Below, piece by piece: positions 46,068 to 55,597 of a stretch of 64,000 bases of DNA. A program made the translations under genes and the position numbers. Origin of the DNA: an uncultured Gammaproteobacteria bacterium (GTDB lineage: Bacteria; Pseudomonadota; Gammaproteobacteria; PS1; Pseudothioglobaceae); contig CACDVH010000001.1 of assembly GCA_902556205.1 (NCBI GenBank), forward strand, positions 186,001 through 250,000, read 5' to 3'. How positions within the stretch are numbered: the stretch's first letter is position 1; the number at the start of each line of letters is the position of its first letter. Below the pieces are notes generated by a model. That model did no database searches, was not told the DNA's origin, and worked only from the letters and a program-made list of their open reading frames with translations.

Positions 46068-46619
46068 ATGAGAAAAAAACCCACGCTAACTAATATTCAT
46101 ACTGTCGCTCAGAGTCGTATTTTTAATCTTGAATCAATGGATGTTGAGTTTTCTAATGGAGCAACTCGAGTTTATGAAAGATTAATGTCAAGAGGTAATG
46201 GAGCTGTTTTGGTTATTCCAATGTTAGATGATGAGACAGTTTTAATGATTTATGAATTTTCTGGAGGAACTGAAAGATATGAGTTAGGTCTGACCAAAGG
46301 TAAAATTGATAAAGGAGAGACACCAGTTGAGGCTGCTGGAAGAGAGTTAAAAGAGGAAATCGGTTATGGAGCAAACAAACTGACTTTTTTAAAAACCATT
46401 ACCTTGGCTCCAGGTTACCAGTCTAGTGAAACGCATATTGTTTTGGCTGAAGATCTATATGAAGAAACAGCAGAAGGTGATGAGCCAGAGCCTTTAGAGA
46501 TTGTTCCAAAAAAACTCTCAAATCTAGATCAATTAACCTATAACGAAGATTTAACTGAGGCAAGAAGTATACTTGCCCTTTATATGGCAAGAGATATTAT
46601 CAATAGTCGGAAAAAGTGA
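46068..46619 (+). CDS. nudE: ADP compounds hydrolase NudE
   Basis: A 183-residue Nudix hydrolase. The Nudix box runs from G in GLTKGKIDKGETPVEAAG to RELKEEIGYG, matching GX5EX7REUXEEXGU. The N-terminal RKKPTLTNIHTVAQSRIF and YELGLTKGKID resemble NudE, which cleaves ADP-ribose, NADH and Ap3A. The ATG at 46068 is preferred to a TTG two codons earlier. It overlaps the next gene (aat) by 4 bp. Confidence 0.9.
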   Translation: MRKKPTLTNIHTVAQSRIFNLESMDVEFSNGATRVYERLMSRGNGAVLVIPMLDDETVLMIYEFSGGTERYELGLTKGKIDKGETPVEAAGRELKEEIGYGANKLTFLKTITLAPGYQSSETHIVLAEDLYEETAEGDEPEPLEIVPKKLSNLDQLTYNEDLTEARSILALYMARDIINSRKK

Positions 46620-47275
46620 TTGAAATACCATCGTCTTTTTGGCTTAACATTAATGAGTTAAAGTTTCCTGAATTAAATCAAGCTCTCAAAGAGCCAAATG
46701 GTTTAATTGGGATAGGTGGAGACTTGTCTTCTGATAGATTAATTCACGCCTATTCAAATGGAATTTTCCCTTGGTATGGAAAAGATGAGCCAATTCTATG
46801 GTATTCACCCAACCCTAGAATGGTAATTACACCTGAGGCCTTTCATCTGTCAAAAAGCTTAAGAAAAACTATTAATTCATCAAAATATACTGTCAAAGTG
46901 AATACAGTTTTCTCAGATGTAATAATACATTGTCAAAGTGTATATAGGTCTGGACAGTCAGGAACTTGGATAAATAATGACATGATAAAAGCCTACTGCA
47001 ATCTTCATGATAAGGGCTATGCTCATTCTTACGAAGTTTTCTTAGATCATAAGCTTGTTGGAGGCTTATATGGAGTGGCAATGGGAAGCGTTTTTTTTGG
47101 GGAGTCTATGTTTTCATTAGTTAGCAATGCTTCCAAAATTGCTTTTGCTTATCTACTTCAAAACAGTGACTATAAATTAATCGATTGTCAGATAGAGAAT
47201 AAACATCTAGAAAGCTTGGGTGCATTTAATATGCCTAGAGATTTGTTTATGCAACAGCTTAAAGCCTTTGTGTAA
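46616..47275 (+). CDS. aat: Leucyl/phenylalanyl-tRNA--protein transferase
   Basis: A 219-residue enzyme that adds Leu or Phe to proteins starting with Lys or Arg, marking them for the ClpAP N-end rule. It has the family segments NGLIGIGGDLS, YSNGIFPWYG, WYSPNPRMV, GTWINNDMIKAY and GESMFS. It starts with GTG in a GTGA overlap with nudE. Length and motifs are normal. Confidence 0.95.
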   Translation: MIEIPSSFWLNINELKFPELNQALKEPNGLIGIGGDLSSDRLIHAYSNGIFPWYGKDEPILWYSPNPRMVITPEAFHLSKSLRKTINSSKYTVKVNTVFSDVIIHCQSVYRSGQSGTWINNDMIKAYCNLHDKGYAHSYEVFLDHKLVGGLYGVAMGSVFFGESMFSLVSNASKIAFAYLLQNSDYKLIDCQIENKHLESLGAFNMPRDLFMQQLKAFV

Positions 47276-47301
47276 AATAATACCTTTAATAAGATGATGC
47301 T

Positions 47302-47433
47302 ATGAGAAACCAAATTAAACTTTTTTTATTAGTTTCAATAGTTGTTACGATAACAGCTTGTGGTCGTATGGGTGATCTAGTCCCGGTCAATGAGTCACAA
47401 GTTGCTTCAGTTGAAGCAACAACTAGTAGTTAA
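47302..47433 (+). CDS. lptM: Small LptM/YifL-type lipoprotein
   Basis: A 43-residue lipoprotein with a short signal peptide and a lipobox ending at C20 (VTITAC), followed by GRMGDLVPV, the conserved piece of YifL/LptM. In gammaproteobacteria this gene lies directly before lysA, as here. LptM helps oxidative maturation of LptD in the outer-membrane LPS translocon. It fits with lptC, lptA and lpxB elsewhere in the window. Confidence 0.85.
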   Translation: MRNQIKLFLLVSIVVTITACGRMGDLVPVNESQVASVEATTSS

Positions 47434-47443
47434 AATAAAACAA

Positions 47444-48697
47444 TTGAGCTCATTCAATTTTCAAAATAATAGCCTTTATGCAGAGTCTTTACAAGTTTCA
47501 GACTTAATGGATTCCTATGGTTCACCACTTTATATTTACTCAAAAAGTCAAATAGAATTCAATTGGAATTTATTTAAGAAATCTTTTGAAGATCATTCTC
47601 ATTTAATTTGTTATGCAGTAAAAGCGAACTCTAACATTGCAGTGCTAAATATTCTTGCTAAGCTAGGTTCTGGTTTTGACATTGTTTCATTAGGTGAGCT
47701 AGAGAGAGTGATCGCTGCTGGTGGAGATCCAAGAAAATGTGTTTTTTCAGGGGTTGCAAAAAATGAAAATTCAATTCAAAAAGCACTTGAATATGGCATT
47801 TACTGTTTTAATGTTGAATCTGAAGATGAATTAGATCGTATTGAGTCAGTTGCTTTCTCTATGAACATGACAGCACCCATATCAATTCGAGTAAACCCAA
47901 ATGTAGATGCAAATACTCACCCTTACATATCTACAGGACTCACGGAAAATAAGTTTGGAGTTGGACCTGATATTGCTTTAGCAATGTATAAGAAAGCAGC
48001 AGCATCACAAAATTTACAAGTTTGTGGTCTTGACTACCACATAGGATCTCAAATTACCGATGTGGCACCTTTCTTAGAAGCGCTTGATCGAGCATTAGAG
48101 CTTATTGAAAAGTTAAAGTCTGAAAATATTTTAATTGATCATCTGGATATTGGTGGAGGTGTTGGTGTCAGTTATGACCAAGAGCAAACCATAGATATCA
48201 AAGATTATTTAAATACTGTGACTGAGCGAGTTGATTCGATGAAGATCTTGGTTGAGCCAGGTCGTTCAATTGTTGGAGACGCTGGTATATTTGTAACAAA
48301 AGTAGAATATCTAAAACAAAATAATCTGAAGTCATTTGCAATTGTAGATGGAGCTATGAATGATTTAATAAGACCTTCTCTCTATGAGTCATATCATAAA
48401 GCTGTCTTAATTAATAATAATTCTAAAGGGATTAATGATGTGTGGGATATTGTTGGCCCAGTTTGCGAATCTACAGATTTCTTAGCTAAAAATAGAAATC
48501 TTACTTTAGAAAAAGGAGATTATATTGCAATCATGACTGCTGGTGCTTATGGCTTTGTACTCAGCTCTAACTATAACTCAAGGCCAAGAGTGCCAGAGGT
48601 GATGGTTAGTGGTAATAAACATAGCTTGATAAGAAAGAGAGAAACAATCGAATCCCTTTTTGAAAATGAGAATTTATTTGAAGATGAAACTCACTAA
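47444..48697 (+). CDS. lysA: Diaminopimelate decarboxylase
   Basis: A 417-residue PLP enzyme making L-lysine. PLP Lys is in CYAVKANSN, with the glycine-rich HLDIGGGVGVSY and EPGRSIVGDAG, and the substrate Cys in GPVCESTDF. The start is uncertain: an ATG at 47390 would overlap lptM by 44 bp, while the in-frame TTG at 47444 gives the usual N-terminus (SSFNFQNNSLYAE), so it is preferred although no clear ribosome site precedes it. It overlaps yhbY by 14 bp. Confidence 0.93.
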   Translation: MSSFNFQNNSLYAESLQVSDLMDSYGSPLYIYSKSQIEFNWNLFKKSFEDHSHLICYAVKANSNIAVLNILAKLGSGFDIVSLGELERVIAAGGDPRKCVFSGVAKNENSIQKALEYGIYCFNVESEDELDRIESVAFSMNMTAPISIRVNPNVDANTHPYISTGLTENKFGVGPDIALAMYKKAAASQNLQVCGLDYHIGSQITDVAPFLEALDRALELIEKLKSENILIDHLDIGGGVGVSYDQEQTIDIKDYLNTVTERVDSMKILVEPGRSIVGDAGIFVTKVEYLKQNNLKSFAIVDGAMNDLIRPSLYESYHKAVLINNNSKGINDVWDIVGPVCESTDFLAKNRNLTLEKGDYIAIMTAGAYGFVLSSNYNSRPRVPEVMVSGNKHSLIRKRETIESLFENENLFEDETH

Positions 48698-48983
48698 TAA
48701 TCAAAAAAAATATTTAAGATCAATAGCCCATGATTTGAAACCATTTGTGATGATTGGCCAGCATGGTTTGAGTGAGTCAGTGATAGCTGAAATTGACTCT
48801 ACAATGTTAAAGCATGAGTTAATCAAGATCAAGTTAAGAGTTGAAGATCGTGATGAGAAACAAAAAATCATAGAGAAAATATTAGAATTTTCTCATGCTG
48901 AAATAGTTCAAGTTATAGGCGGAGTTTTAGTAATTTATCGGCCTTTTGAGGATAACCCTGATATTATCTTGCCTAGATCTTAA
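48684..48983 (+). CDS. yhbY: YhbY-family RNA-binding protein (CRM domain)
   Basis: A 99-residue single CRM-domain protein linked to assembly of the large ribosomal subunit. It has LTNNQKKYLRSIAHDLKP, the GxxG-like IGQHGLSESV, and EIVQVIGGVLVIYRP. The ATG at 48684 is chosen over one at 48660 because it starts the conserved domain. It overlaps the lysA end by 14 bp. Confidence 0.92.
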   Translation: MKLTNNQKKYLRSIAHDLKPFVMIGQHGLSESVIAEIDSTMLKHELIKIKLRVEDRDEKQKIIEKILEFSHAEIVQVIGGVLVIYRPFEDNPDIILPRS

Positions 48984-48984
48984 G

Positions 48985-49002
48985 TTTTTAAGAGCTTAAA
49001 AA
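48985..49002. repeat. AT-rich inverted repeat between yhbY and lpxB
   Basis: TTTTTAAG and CTTAAAAA form perfect 8-bp arms around a 2-base centre just after the yhbY stop. As RNA it would be a weak A-U hairpin, possibly a minor terminator or a protein site. AT-rich chance is a real alternative. Confidence 0.35.
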
Positions 49003-49034
49003 AGTTTAATATACCTTCGTTAAAATTAAAATAC

Positions 49035-50120
49035 ATGAAGATTGCTGTCAGTGCTGCAGAAACCTCAGGTGACTTGATTGCCTCGTCATTAGTAGTTGCT
49101 TTAAAGCAAAATCAACCTAATTGTGAGATTGATGGTTTGGCTGGAGAAAAGATGTTAGAAGCTGGTTGTAATAGGCTTTGGAGTATGAGTGAAGTCAATG
49201 TAATGGGCCTTAGTGAAGTTTTAAGAAAGTTACCATCCATCTTAAAACTAAGAAAACGAATGTCAAAGCACTATCTTGAAAATAAGCCTGATATTTTTAT
49301 AGGTGTTGATTCTCCAGACTTTAATTTTAAATTGGAGCGAATATTCAAAAATAAAGGTATTAAGACAATTCATTTTATTAGTCCTTCAGTTTGGGCCTGG
49401 CGATCTAAAAGAATAAAAAAAATCAAACAATCCACAGACTTAATTCTATGTTTGTTTCCTTTTGAAGTCGATTTTTACAGAGAACATAGCCAAAAAGCAG
49501 TGTTTGTTGGACATCCTTTAGCTGAAATCTTGAAGCCCCGAAAAAACTTTAAGCGAAATAAAAGGGTTCTCTTATTGCCTGGCTCAAGAGAATCTGAGAT
49601 AAAGTATCTGTTGCCAGAGTTATTGGAAGCAGTTGAATTAATGAAAGCAAAAGATGACAATCTCATATTTAATATATCTCTTGCAAATGATCATCAATTT
49701 AACTGGGTTAATGAAAGAATTAAAGGACTAGATATCGCTCTAACTGTCGGAGATGCACACAAAAAAATTAGTAATTCAGATCTAGTGCTTGTTGCATCAG
49801 GAACTGCAGCTCTTGAGGTTGGATTATTAGCGGTTCCAATGGTAGTTGTCTATAAACTTTCTTTTTTTAGCTATCAGATTGCAAGCCGCTTGCTTCACAC
49901 TAATGAAATATCACTTCCTAATAAAATTTTAGGCGGAAAGATTGTTCCAGAATTAATACAAGATGATGCGAATGGTCAAAATATTTCTGAACATGCAATG
50001 ACATTATTAGAGTCTGATAACACTCAGCTTGTTAATGAGTTAGCCAAGATCCATAGTTTGTTAAATCAAGATTCTAGTTCTCAATCTGCTAAAGCAGTTA
50101 TTGATTTTATAAATGACTAG
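49035..50120 (+). CDS. lpxB: Lipid-A-disaccharide synthase
   Basis: A 361-residue GT19 glycosyltransferase condensing UDP-diacylglucosamine and lipid X to form the lipid A disaccharide. It has AAETSGDLIASSL at the N-terminus, GVDSPDFNF, YISPSVWAWR-like FISPSVWAWRSKR, LLPGSRESEI and the C-terminal ASGTAALEVGLL. It overlaps nadC by 8 bp. Other lpx genes are not in the window. Confidence 0.95.
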   Translation: MKIAVSAAETSGDLIASSLVVALKQNQPNCEIDGLAGEKMLEAGCNRLWSMSEVNVMGLSEVLRKLPSILKLRKRMSKHYLENKPDIFIGVDSPDFNFKLERIFKNKGIKTIHFISPSVWAWRSKRIKKIKQSTDLILCLFPFEVDFYREHSQKAVFVGHPLAEILKPRKNFKRNKRVLLLPGSRESEIKYLLPELLEAVELMKAKDDNLIFNISLANDHQFNWVNERIKGLDIALTVGDAHKKISNSDLVLVASGTAALEVGLLAVPMVVVYKLSFFSYQIASRLLHTNEISLPNKILGGKIVPELIQDDANGQNISEHAMTLLESDNTQLVNELAKIHSLLNQDSSSQSAKAVIDFIND

Positions 50121-50937
50121 TGAAGCTGTACAAATTGTTCAATTAGCTATCTCAGAAGATGTTGGAGGAGGAGATTTAACTTCTGCTTTATTAGAAAACA
50201 ATTTGATTGATGCCGAGATAGTTTGTAGAGAAGACGCAGTTATATGCGGTATTGAATTTGTGAATCTTTGTTTTAACTCAATTGATCCCAAAATCCAAAT
50301 TAATTGGAATGTCAGAGACGGTTCAATTGTTAGCTCTGATGAAATTTTATGTCGAATTAGTGGCCATGCAAAAGGAATTGTTACTGCTGAGAGAGTCGCG
50401 TTAAATTTCTTACAAATATTGAGTTCTACCTCTACTAAAACTGCTGAATTAGTTCAATTAATTAGTGGTACAAAAACAAAATTACTTGACACAAGAAAAA
50501 CAATTCCTGGACTTAGGAAGGCTCAAAAGTATGCTGTTAAGTGCGGTGGTGGTGTTAATCATAGGATGGGCTTATATGATTCCATTATGTTAAAGGAGAA
50601 CCATATTTTAGCAATTGACTCTCTTGAAGATTCAATCAAAAATGCTGTTAGAAAATTTCCTAAAACTCCTATTATTGTTGAAGTTGAGTCCCTTGATGAA
50701 CTTCAATCTGCTCTCTCAATGAAAGATATTACTCGTATTTTATGTGATAACTTTTCAATCAAAGAGCTCATAGAGGCGGTTAAGATTTCAAGAGGTTTAT
50801 ATCCAATTGAGGCGTCTGGAGGAATTACTGAAACTAACATTGTGGACTATGCCCAAACAGGCGTAGACTATATTTCGATTGGTTCTATTACTAAAGATAT
50901 TAGGTCAATAGATCTTTCTTTAAGATTCTTATCCTAG
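50113..50937 (+). CDS. nadC: Nicotinate-nucleotide pyrophosphorylase (carboxylating)
   Basis: A 274-residue quinolinate phosphoribosyltransferase of NAD synthesis. It has EDVGGGDLTSALL, the TAERVALNFLQ segment, LLDTRKTIPGLRKAQKYAVKCGGGVNHR, MLKENHI and EASGGITETN. It overlaps the end of lpxB and converges with a CysQ-like gene, the two sharing the 4-bp palindrome CTAG as stop codons. Confidence 0.95.
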   Translation: MTSEAVQIVQLAISEDVGGGDLTSALLENNLIDAEIVCREDAVICGIEFVNLCFNSIDPKIQINWNVRDGSIVSSDEILCRISGHAKGIVTAERVALNFLQILSSTSTKTAELVQLISGTKTKLLDTRKTIPGLRKAQKYAVKCGGGVNHRMGLYDSIMLKENHILAIDSLEDSIKNAVRKFPKTPIIVEVESLDELQSALSMKDITRILCDNFSIKELIEAVKISRGLYPIEASGGITETNIVDYAQTGVDYISIGSITKDIRSIDLSLRFLS

Positions 50938-51689
50938 GCAAGAGCTCTAAATGAAGGACTAATAATATCTTTAGTTAAATTATATTTCAATGCTTTATTG
51001 TCAAGATCAACCACTTTTCCACCAGCACCTTCAAGTATAAATACACCTGCTGCAGTATCCCATTCAGAGCAGCGCCCAAATTTTGGGTAATAATGGTAGA
51101 TTCCTTCTGCGATTAGGCAAAACTTAAGTGCACTTCCAAGTTTAAAAGTTTCAAAATTTGTTTTTAGTTTTAGATGCTCTTTAAGTCCCTTATTATTATT
51201 TGAATATCTTCCAATGACAATTTTTTCCCATCTTTTAGGTTTTGATGTAACAATTTTAAATGCTTCTCTATTTATAACTTTAATTGAAGATTCTCGAGCT
51301 AATCTATAGTAGTGCACTTTATTAAAAGGAGAATAAATTAATCCAAAAGTTGGATAGTTTTTTTTAATTAGCGCAATGCTGATACAAAAGTCTGGAGATC
51401 CGTCTATAAAGTCTCGAGTTCCATCCAAAGGATCAATTAACCAGTATTCATTCCAAGATTTTCTAACTGAAAATGGAATATGAGATGACTCTTCAGAAAG
51501 AATTGGAGTATTTGGTGTTAATTTCATTAGAGTATTTACTAAAAACTCATGTGATGCTTTATCAGCAGCAGTTAGTGGCGTATTGTCATCTTTGATCAAG
51601 TAATCAGAAGAATGTTTGTGAAAATTCATAATTATTTCTCCAGCCTTAGTAGTAAGCTCGATGAGCTGGGAGAGTAATGAAGGGTTCAT
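50934..51689 (-). CDS. CysQ-like inositol-monophosphatase family phosphatase
   Basis: A 251-residue paralogue of the CysQ at 18458-19228. Metal motifs are SEES and DPLDGTRDFIDGSPDF, and the C-terminal EWDTAAGVFILEGAGG matches CysQ rather than SuhB. It probably hydrolyses PAP or a related phosphate. The start at 51689 (MNPSLLSQL) is chosen; the longer frame adds 63 non-conserved residues running across the divergent promoter. Two CysQ-type enzymes suggest different substrates. Confidence 0.85.
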   Translation of the reverse strand: MNPSLLSQLIELTTKAGEIIMNFHKHSSDYLIKDDNTPLTAADKASHEFLVNTLMKLTPNTPILSEESSHIPFSVRKSWNEYWLIDPLDGTRDFIDGSPDFCISIALIKKNYPTFGLIYSPFNKVHYYRLARESSIKVINREAFKIVTSKPKRWEKIVIGRYSNNNKGLKEHLKLKTNFETFKLGSALKFCLIAEGIYHYYPKFGRCSEWDTAAGVFILEGAGGKVVDLDNKALKYNLTKDIISPSFRALA

Positions 51690-51783
51690 ACAATTATTAT
51701 AACATTGAGAATCGTATTTATTTTTTGTCAGGCTTAATCTTAAGTAAAATTTATTTTTTCTTAAATATATTTTTAACTTAAAT

Positions 51784-52479
51784 ATGAAAAAACAAGTATT
51801 GGCTATGGGTGGAGGTGGCTTTTCATCAAAACCTGAAAACCTAAAGTTAGATGAATATCTTTTATCTTTATCTGACAAAAAGAATCCTAAAGTATGTTTT
51901 ATTCCAACAGCAAGTGGAGATGATGAAAGCTACAGAAGAAGATTTTATTCATCCTATAAAAAATTAAACTGTGAAACGAGCCATCTATCACTGTTTTGGC
52001 CACCTGAAGGTGATTTAAGAAAGTTTGTTCTAGACAAAGATATTTTTTATGTTGGTGGGGGTAATACTCGTAACCTCATGGTTCTCTGGAAAGAGTGGGG
52101 TCTTGATGAGTATCTTAAAGAGGCTTGGAATAAAGGTGCTATTATGGCAGGGCTCAGTGCAGGTTCAATTTGTTGGTTCGAAAAAGGGTTAACTGATTCA
52201 GTTACTGGAAAGCTTCTGCCACTTGATTGTTTGGGATTTTTACCAAACAGCAATTGTCCTCATTTTGATACTGAGTCACAACGCAGACCAGAGTATCATA
52301 AGGCGATTTTAAATGGTACTATGATGGAAGGTATTGCATGCGATGATGGAGTTGCAGCTCATTTTGTTGATGGCAAACTCGAAGGTTGTGTTTCATCACT
52401 ACCCAAAGCCAAAGCATATTACGTCAGTGAAAAAAATGGCTCTATCAACGAATCAATCATTGAGCCAAAGTATCTTTAA
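51784..52479 (+). CDS. Peptidase E (S51 family)-like protein
   Basis: A 231-residue class-I glutamine-amidotransferase-fold hydrolase. It has the Gly-rich GGGGFSS near the N-terminus, GGGNTRNLM, and the nucleophile serine in AGLSAGSICWF. Peptidase E cleaves Asp-X dipeptides; related family members are cyanophycinases, which are longer. It is divergent from the CysQ-like gene and converges with tRNA-Ile and rpoD behind a bidirectional terminator. Confidence 0.87.
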   Translation: MKKQVLAMGGGGFSSKPENLKLDEYLLSLSDKKNPKVCFIPTASGDDESYRRRFYSSYKKLNCETSHLSLFWPPEGDLRKFVLDKDIFYVGGGNTRNLMVLWKEWGLDEYLKEAWNKGAIMAGLSAGSICWFEKGLTDSVTGKLLPLDCLGFLPNSNCPHFDTESQRRPEYHKAILNGTMMEGIACDDGVAAHFVDGKLEGCVSSLPKAKAYYVSEKNGSINESIIEPKYL

Positions 52480-52493
52480 GTAACTTAATTAAT

Positions 52494-52522
52494 AAAAAAA
52501 CCTAGCTAAAGCTAGGTTTTTA
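52494..52522. terminator. Bidirectional rho-independent terminator
   Basis: The perfect stem CCTAGC-TAAA-GCTAGG (52501-52516) is flanked by A7 on the left and a T-run on the right. It can therefore end the rightward peptidase E transcript and the leftward rpoD/tRNA-Ile transcript. It lies 9 bp from the tRNA 3' end. Confidence 0.88.
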
Positions 52523-52524
52523 AT

Positions 52525-52601
52525 TGGTGGGCCTACTTGGACTTGAACCAAGGACCAATCGATTATGAGTCGACTGCTCTAACCAACTGAGCTATAGGCC
52601 C
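52525..52601 (-). tRNA. tRNA-Ile2 (anticodon CAT, lysidine type)
   Basis: A 77-nt cloverleaf with encoded CCA. The acceptor GGGCCTA pairs with TAGGCCC, the anticodon stem is GTCGA/TCGAT with loop CTCATAA, and the T-arm has GTTCAAGTC. The CAT anticodon could mean Met, but the anticodon-arm and T-arm sequence (GACTCATAATCG, TTGGTC, TTCAAGTCCA) follow tRNA-Ile2, whose C34 is changed to lysidine by TilS to read AUA. It lies 10 bp after the rpoD stop on the same strand. Confidence 0.85.
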
Positions 52602-52611
52602 TGGTAAAGAG

Positions 52612-54477
52612 CTACTCTAGAAAGCTTTGAAGTTTGTGAGCACGAGAAGGATGACGTAACTTACGAAGTGCCTTAGCCTCAATTTGTCGAATTCGTTCAC
52701 GAGTGACATCAAACTGTCTTCCCACCTCTTCAAGTGTATGGTCAGTACTCATATCAATACCAAATCGCATCTTGAGAACTTTTGCTTCTCTTGGCGATAA
52801 ATTTGCAAGTAGATCGCCAGTAGTTTCTTTTAAGCTCTCTCTTGTTGTTACTTCAACTGGTGAAGACAATTTTTCGTCTTCAATGAAATCACCTATAGTA
52901 GAATCTTCATCGTCTCCTACAGGATTCTCCATTGAAAGTGGCTCTTTGGCAATCTTAAGGATTTTATTGATTTTATATTCTGGCAGTTCCATTTCCACAG
53001 ACAGCTCTTCTGGTGTTGCTTCTCTTCCAAATCTCTGCAAAAGTTGACGCCTAACTCTATTAAGTTTATTGATTGTTTCAATCATGTGAACAGGTATTCT
53101 GATAGTGCGTGCTTGATCTGCAATTGATCTTGTAATAGCCTGACGAATCCACCAAGTTGCATAAGTTGAAAACTTATACCCACGACGATACTCAAATTTG
53201 TCCACTGCTTTCATGAGTCCAACGTTCCCCTCTTGGATAAGGTCCAAGAATTGTAATCCACGATTTGCATATTTTTTTGCAATAGAAATTACAAGTCTTA
53301 GATTAGCTTCAATCATTTGACTCTTAGCATTTTTAGCTTTTCTGTCACCTTGCCTAAGTTTTTTATTGATTTCCTTAAGTTCTCCAACTGTAATTTGCAT
53401 CGCCTCTTGGTTTTCTAAGAGACTTTTCTGAGAATAGTAGATTTCATCTTTGCAACTCTCTAGAGACTTCAGGGTGGTCTTATCAATTTCTTTGCTTTTG
53501 AGCCAATCAAAGTTAGTTTCATTTCCAGTGAATAGCTTATAAAAAAGTTCTGATGCCATTCCAGCATCAATGCAAGCATTACGAATCAGATTTTCTTCTT
53601 TCTTGACAAGCGTAACTCTAGTAGAAACAACATCCATCATTGTGCTAACAAGCTTTGGGGCAAGCCTGAGTTCTGAGATATAGCTTGAGAATTTTTGTCT
53701 TGCTTTTACTGTTTTTGTGTCTAGATAACCATTCTTTTTGCAAGAATTGACATAGCTTTTGTAGGATTTTTGAATTTTGTCAAAACGTTCATATACCTCA
53801 CCTTCATCAGGACCAGTATATTCTAACTCATCAAATTCATCTTCATCCTCTAACTCTTCTTCGTCCTCGTCTAGCTCCATTGCATCTAATTTCGCGTGTT
53901 TTTCATCTAAGAGAGCTTGCTTCTCAATAATAAGAGCTTGTTTTTCTTCAAATTCTTCAGCATCACCTTGGTAGCCGATAACGACATCAGTCATTTTACA
54001 TTTACCTTCCTCAAGCCTAGTATAGGCCTTAAAAAAGTGGTCTGCAATCTCTGGATAAAGAGAAATAGCCTGCATTATTTGGTAGACACCCGCTTCAATT
54101 TCCTTAGCGATTCTAACTTCATCACTCTGCTCTAAGAGTTCAACTACTCCCATTTCACGCATGTACATTCTTACCGGGTCAGTTGTTCTTCCAAATTCTG
54201 AGTCAAGCGCTGCAAGGGCTGCAACAGCAACCTCGGCTGAATTCGCCTCAGCCTTACCACCTTGATGCATAACCAAAGTATCTGCATCAGGTGCTTCATC
54301 AGCAACAACGATATCTAATTCTTCTAAGATAGTAACAATAGGTTCTACCTGTTCAGGAGTCAATAAGTCTTCGGGCAAAAGGTCGTTAATTTCTGAATAG
54401 GTTAGGTAGCCTTGTTCCTTTCCAATAACAATAAGACTGTTAAGGGCGATTTTATGAGCTTCAGTAGTTGTCTTCAT
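52612..54477 (-). CDS. rpoD: RNA polymerase primary sigma factor RpoD
   Basis: A 621-residue sigma-70. Region 1.1 is at the N-terminus ([21 protein letters not shown]). Region 1.2 has [11 protein letters not shown], and an acidic non-conserved insert lies at about 205-235. Region 2 ([56 protein letters not shown]), region 3 and region 4 ([18 protein letters not shown]) are complete. It directs housekeeping transcription. It probably shares its transcript with tRNA-Ile2 downstream; no dnaG or rpsU lies upstream. Confidence 0.98.
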   Translation of the reverse strand: MKTTTEAHKIALNSLIVIGKEQGYLTYSEINDLLPEDLLTPEQVEPIVTILEELDIVVADEAPDADTLVMHQGGKAEANSAEVAVAALAALDSEFGRTTDPVRMYMREMGVVELLEQSDEVRIAKEIEAGVYQIMQAISLYPEIADHFFKAYTRLEEGKCKMTDVVIGYQGDAEEFEEKQALIIEKQALLDEKHAKLDAMELDEDEEELEDEDEFDELEYTGPDEGEVYERFDKIQKSYKSYVNSCKKNGYLDTKTVKARQKFSSYISELRLAPKLVSTMMDVVSTRVTLVKKEENLIRNACIDAGMASELFYKLFTGNETNFDWLKSKEIDKTTLKSLESCKDEIYYSQKSLLENQEAMQITVGELKEINKKLRQGDRKAKNAKSQMIEANLRLVISIAKKYANRGLQFLDLIQEGNVGLMKAVDKFEYRRGYKFSTYATWWIRQAITRSIADQARTIRIPVHMIETINKLNRVRRQLLQRFGREATPEELSVEMELPEYKINKILKIAKEPLSMENPVGDDEDSTIGDFIEDEKLSSPVEVTTRESLKETTGDLLANLSPREAKVLKMRFGIDMSTDHTLEEVGRQFDVTRERIRQIEAKALRKLRHPSRAHKLQSFLE

Positions 54478-54565
54478 AGTATTGTTTTTTAAAAACAGAG
54501 GTCGAATTATACCTAATTCGTAAAATATTTTTTAGTCAATAGTTGACTGCTGCAATAGCTTTGAT

Positions 54566-55528
54566 TTAGTTTGATTCAGCAAAAATTTTACTTATGGATT
54601 GCTCATCACTGATTCGACGAATCACATCAGCAAGTGTTTTGGCAATAGATAGTTGTCTAATTTTTTTACATTTATTAGAATTTCCATTCAAAGGAATTGT
54701 ATTTGTGAGGACTAACTCATCCAGTTTTGAATTAGAAATATTATCTATAGCACCACCTGATAGTACAGCATGAGTTGCATAAGCTACAACTTTTTTAGCA
54801 CCCTTTTCTTTTAAAATCTCAGCGGCTTGACAAAGTGTTCCAGCAGTATCAACCATATCATCAATCATAATGCATGTTCTTCCAGATACATCACCAATCA
54901 CATTCATAACCTTAACTAGATTAGGCTCTGGACGCCTTTTATCTATGATTGCAAGATCAGCGTCATTGATTCTTTTTGCTGCAGCTCGAGCTCTTGCAAC
55001 GCCTCCAACATCTGGAGATACAACTACAACATCATTATAGTTTTGATTCAAAATATCCTGAACTAGGACAGGTTGTGCATAAATGTTATCAATTGGAATG
55101 TTAAAGAAGCCCTGGATTTGGTCTGCATGAAGATCCATTGTAAGTATTCTATTGACTCCAGATGTTTCTATCATTTGCGCTACTAACTTTGCAGTAATCG
55201 GAACTCGAGTGAGACGAGATCGCCTATCTTGTCTTGAATATCCAAGGTATGGTACAACAGCTGTTATTCTTCCAGCTGATGATCGTTTAAGAGCATCAAC
55301 CATGACTAGTAATTCCATTAATGTTTCTGCTGATGAGGGTCCACATGTAGGTTGAATAACAAAAACATCACAACCACGGACATTATCAAGTATTTCTACA
55401 TGTGATTCTCCATCACTGAATTGGCCAACAAAAGCTTTACTTTGGCTTATGTTAAGATTTTCAATTATTTCAGAAGAGAGATCAGGATTTGCGTTGCCGC
55501 TAAAGATTTTTATTCTATCTAAAGACAT
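54566..55528 (-). CDS. prs: Ribose-phosphate pyrophosphokinase
   Basis: A 320-residue PRPP synthetase supplying nucleotide, histidine, tryptophan and NAD synthesis. It has [10 protein letters not shown], the ATP-binding YSRQDRRSR, the catalytic [12 protein letters not shown]-like segment and the PRPP loop [12 protein letters not shown]. Length is standard. It is in the ispE-tRNA-Gln-prs neighbourhood common in gammaproteobacteria, with a glutathione peroxidase gene inserted between. Confidence 0.97.
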   Translation of the reverse strand: MSLDRIKIFSGNANPDLSSEIIENLNISQSKAFVGQFSDGESHVEILDNVRGCDVFVIQPTCGPSSAETLMELLVMVDALKRSSAGRITAVVPYLGYSRQDRRSRLTRVPITAKLVAQMIETSGVNRILTMDLHADQIQGFFNIPIDNIYAQPVLVQDILNQNYNDVVVVSPDVGGVARARAAAKRINDADLAIIDKRRPEPNLVKVMNVIGDVSGRTCIMIDDMVDTAGTLCQAAEILKEKGAKKVVAYATHAVLSGGAIDNISNSKLDELVLTNTIPLNGNSNKCKKIRQLSIAKTLADVIRRISDEQSISKIFAESN

Positions 55529-55597
55529 CTATTTAGATTCTTATTGGATGATCACATAATTATACAAAGAAATCATACGATTGAATCAAGTAGTTTT

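Noticed and set aside
51690-51878. 63-residue N-terminal extension of the CysQ-like protein
   Set aside because: The extra sequence is not family-like and runs across the divergent peptidase E start; the ATG at 51689 gives a normal enzyme.
52525-52601. Elongator tRNA-Met for the CAT anticodon
   Set aside because: Anticodon-stem and T-arm sequences follow tRNA-Ile2 rather than the Met type.
53777-53974. Ser-rich open frame opposite rpoD
   Set aside because: It is the complement of the acidic Asp/Glu stretch of RpoD, not a gene.
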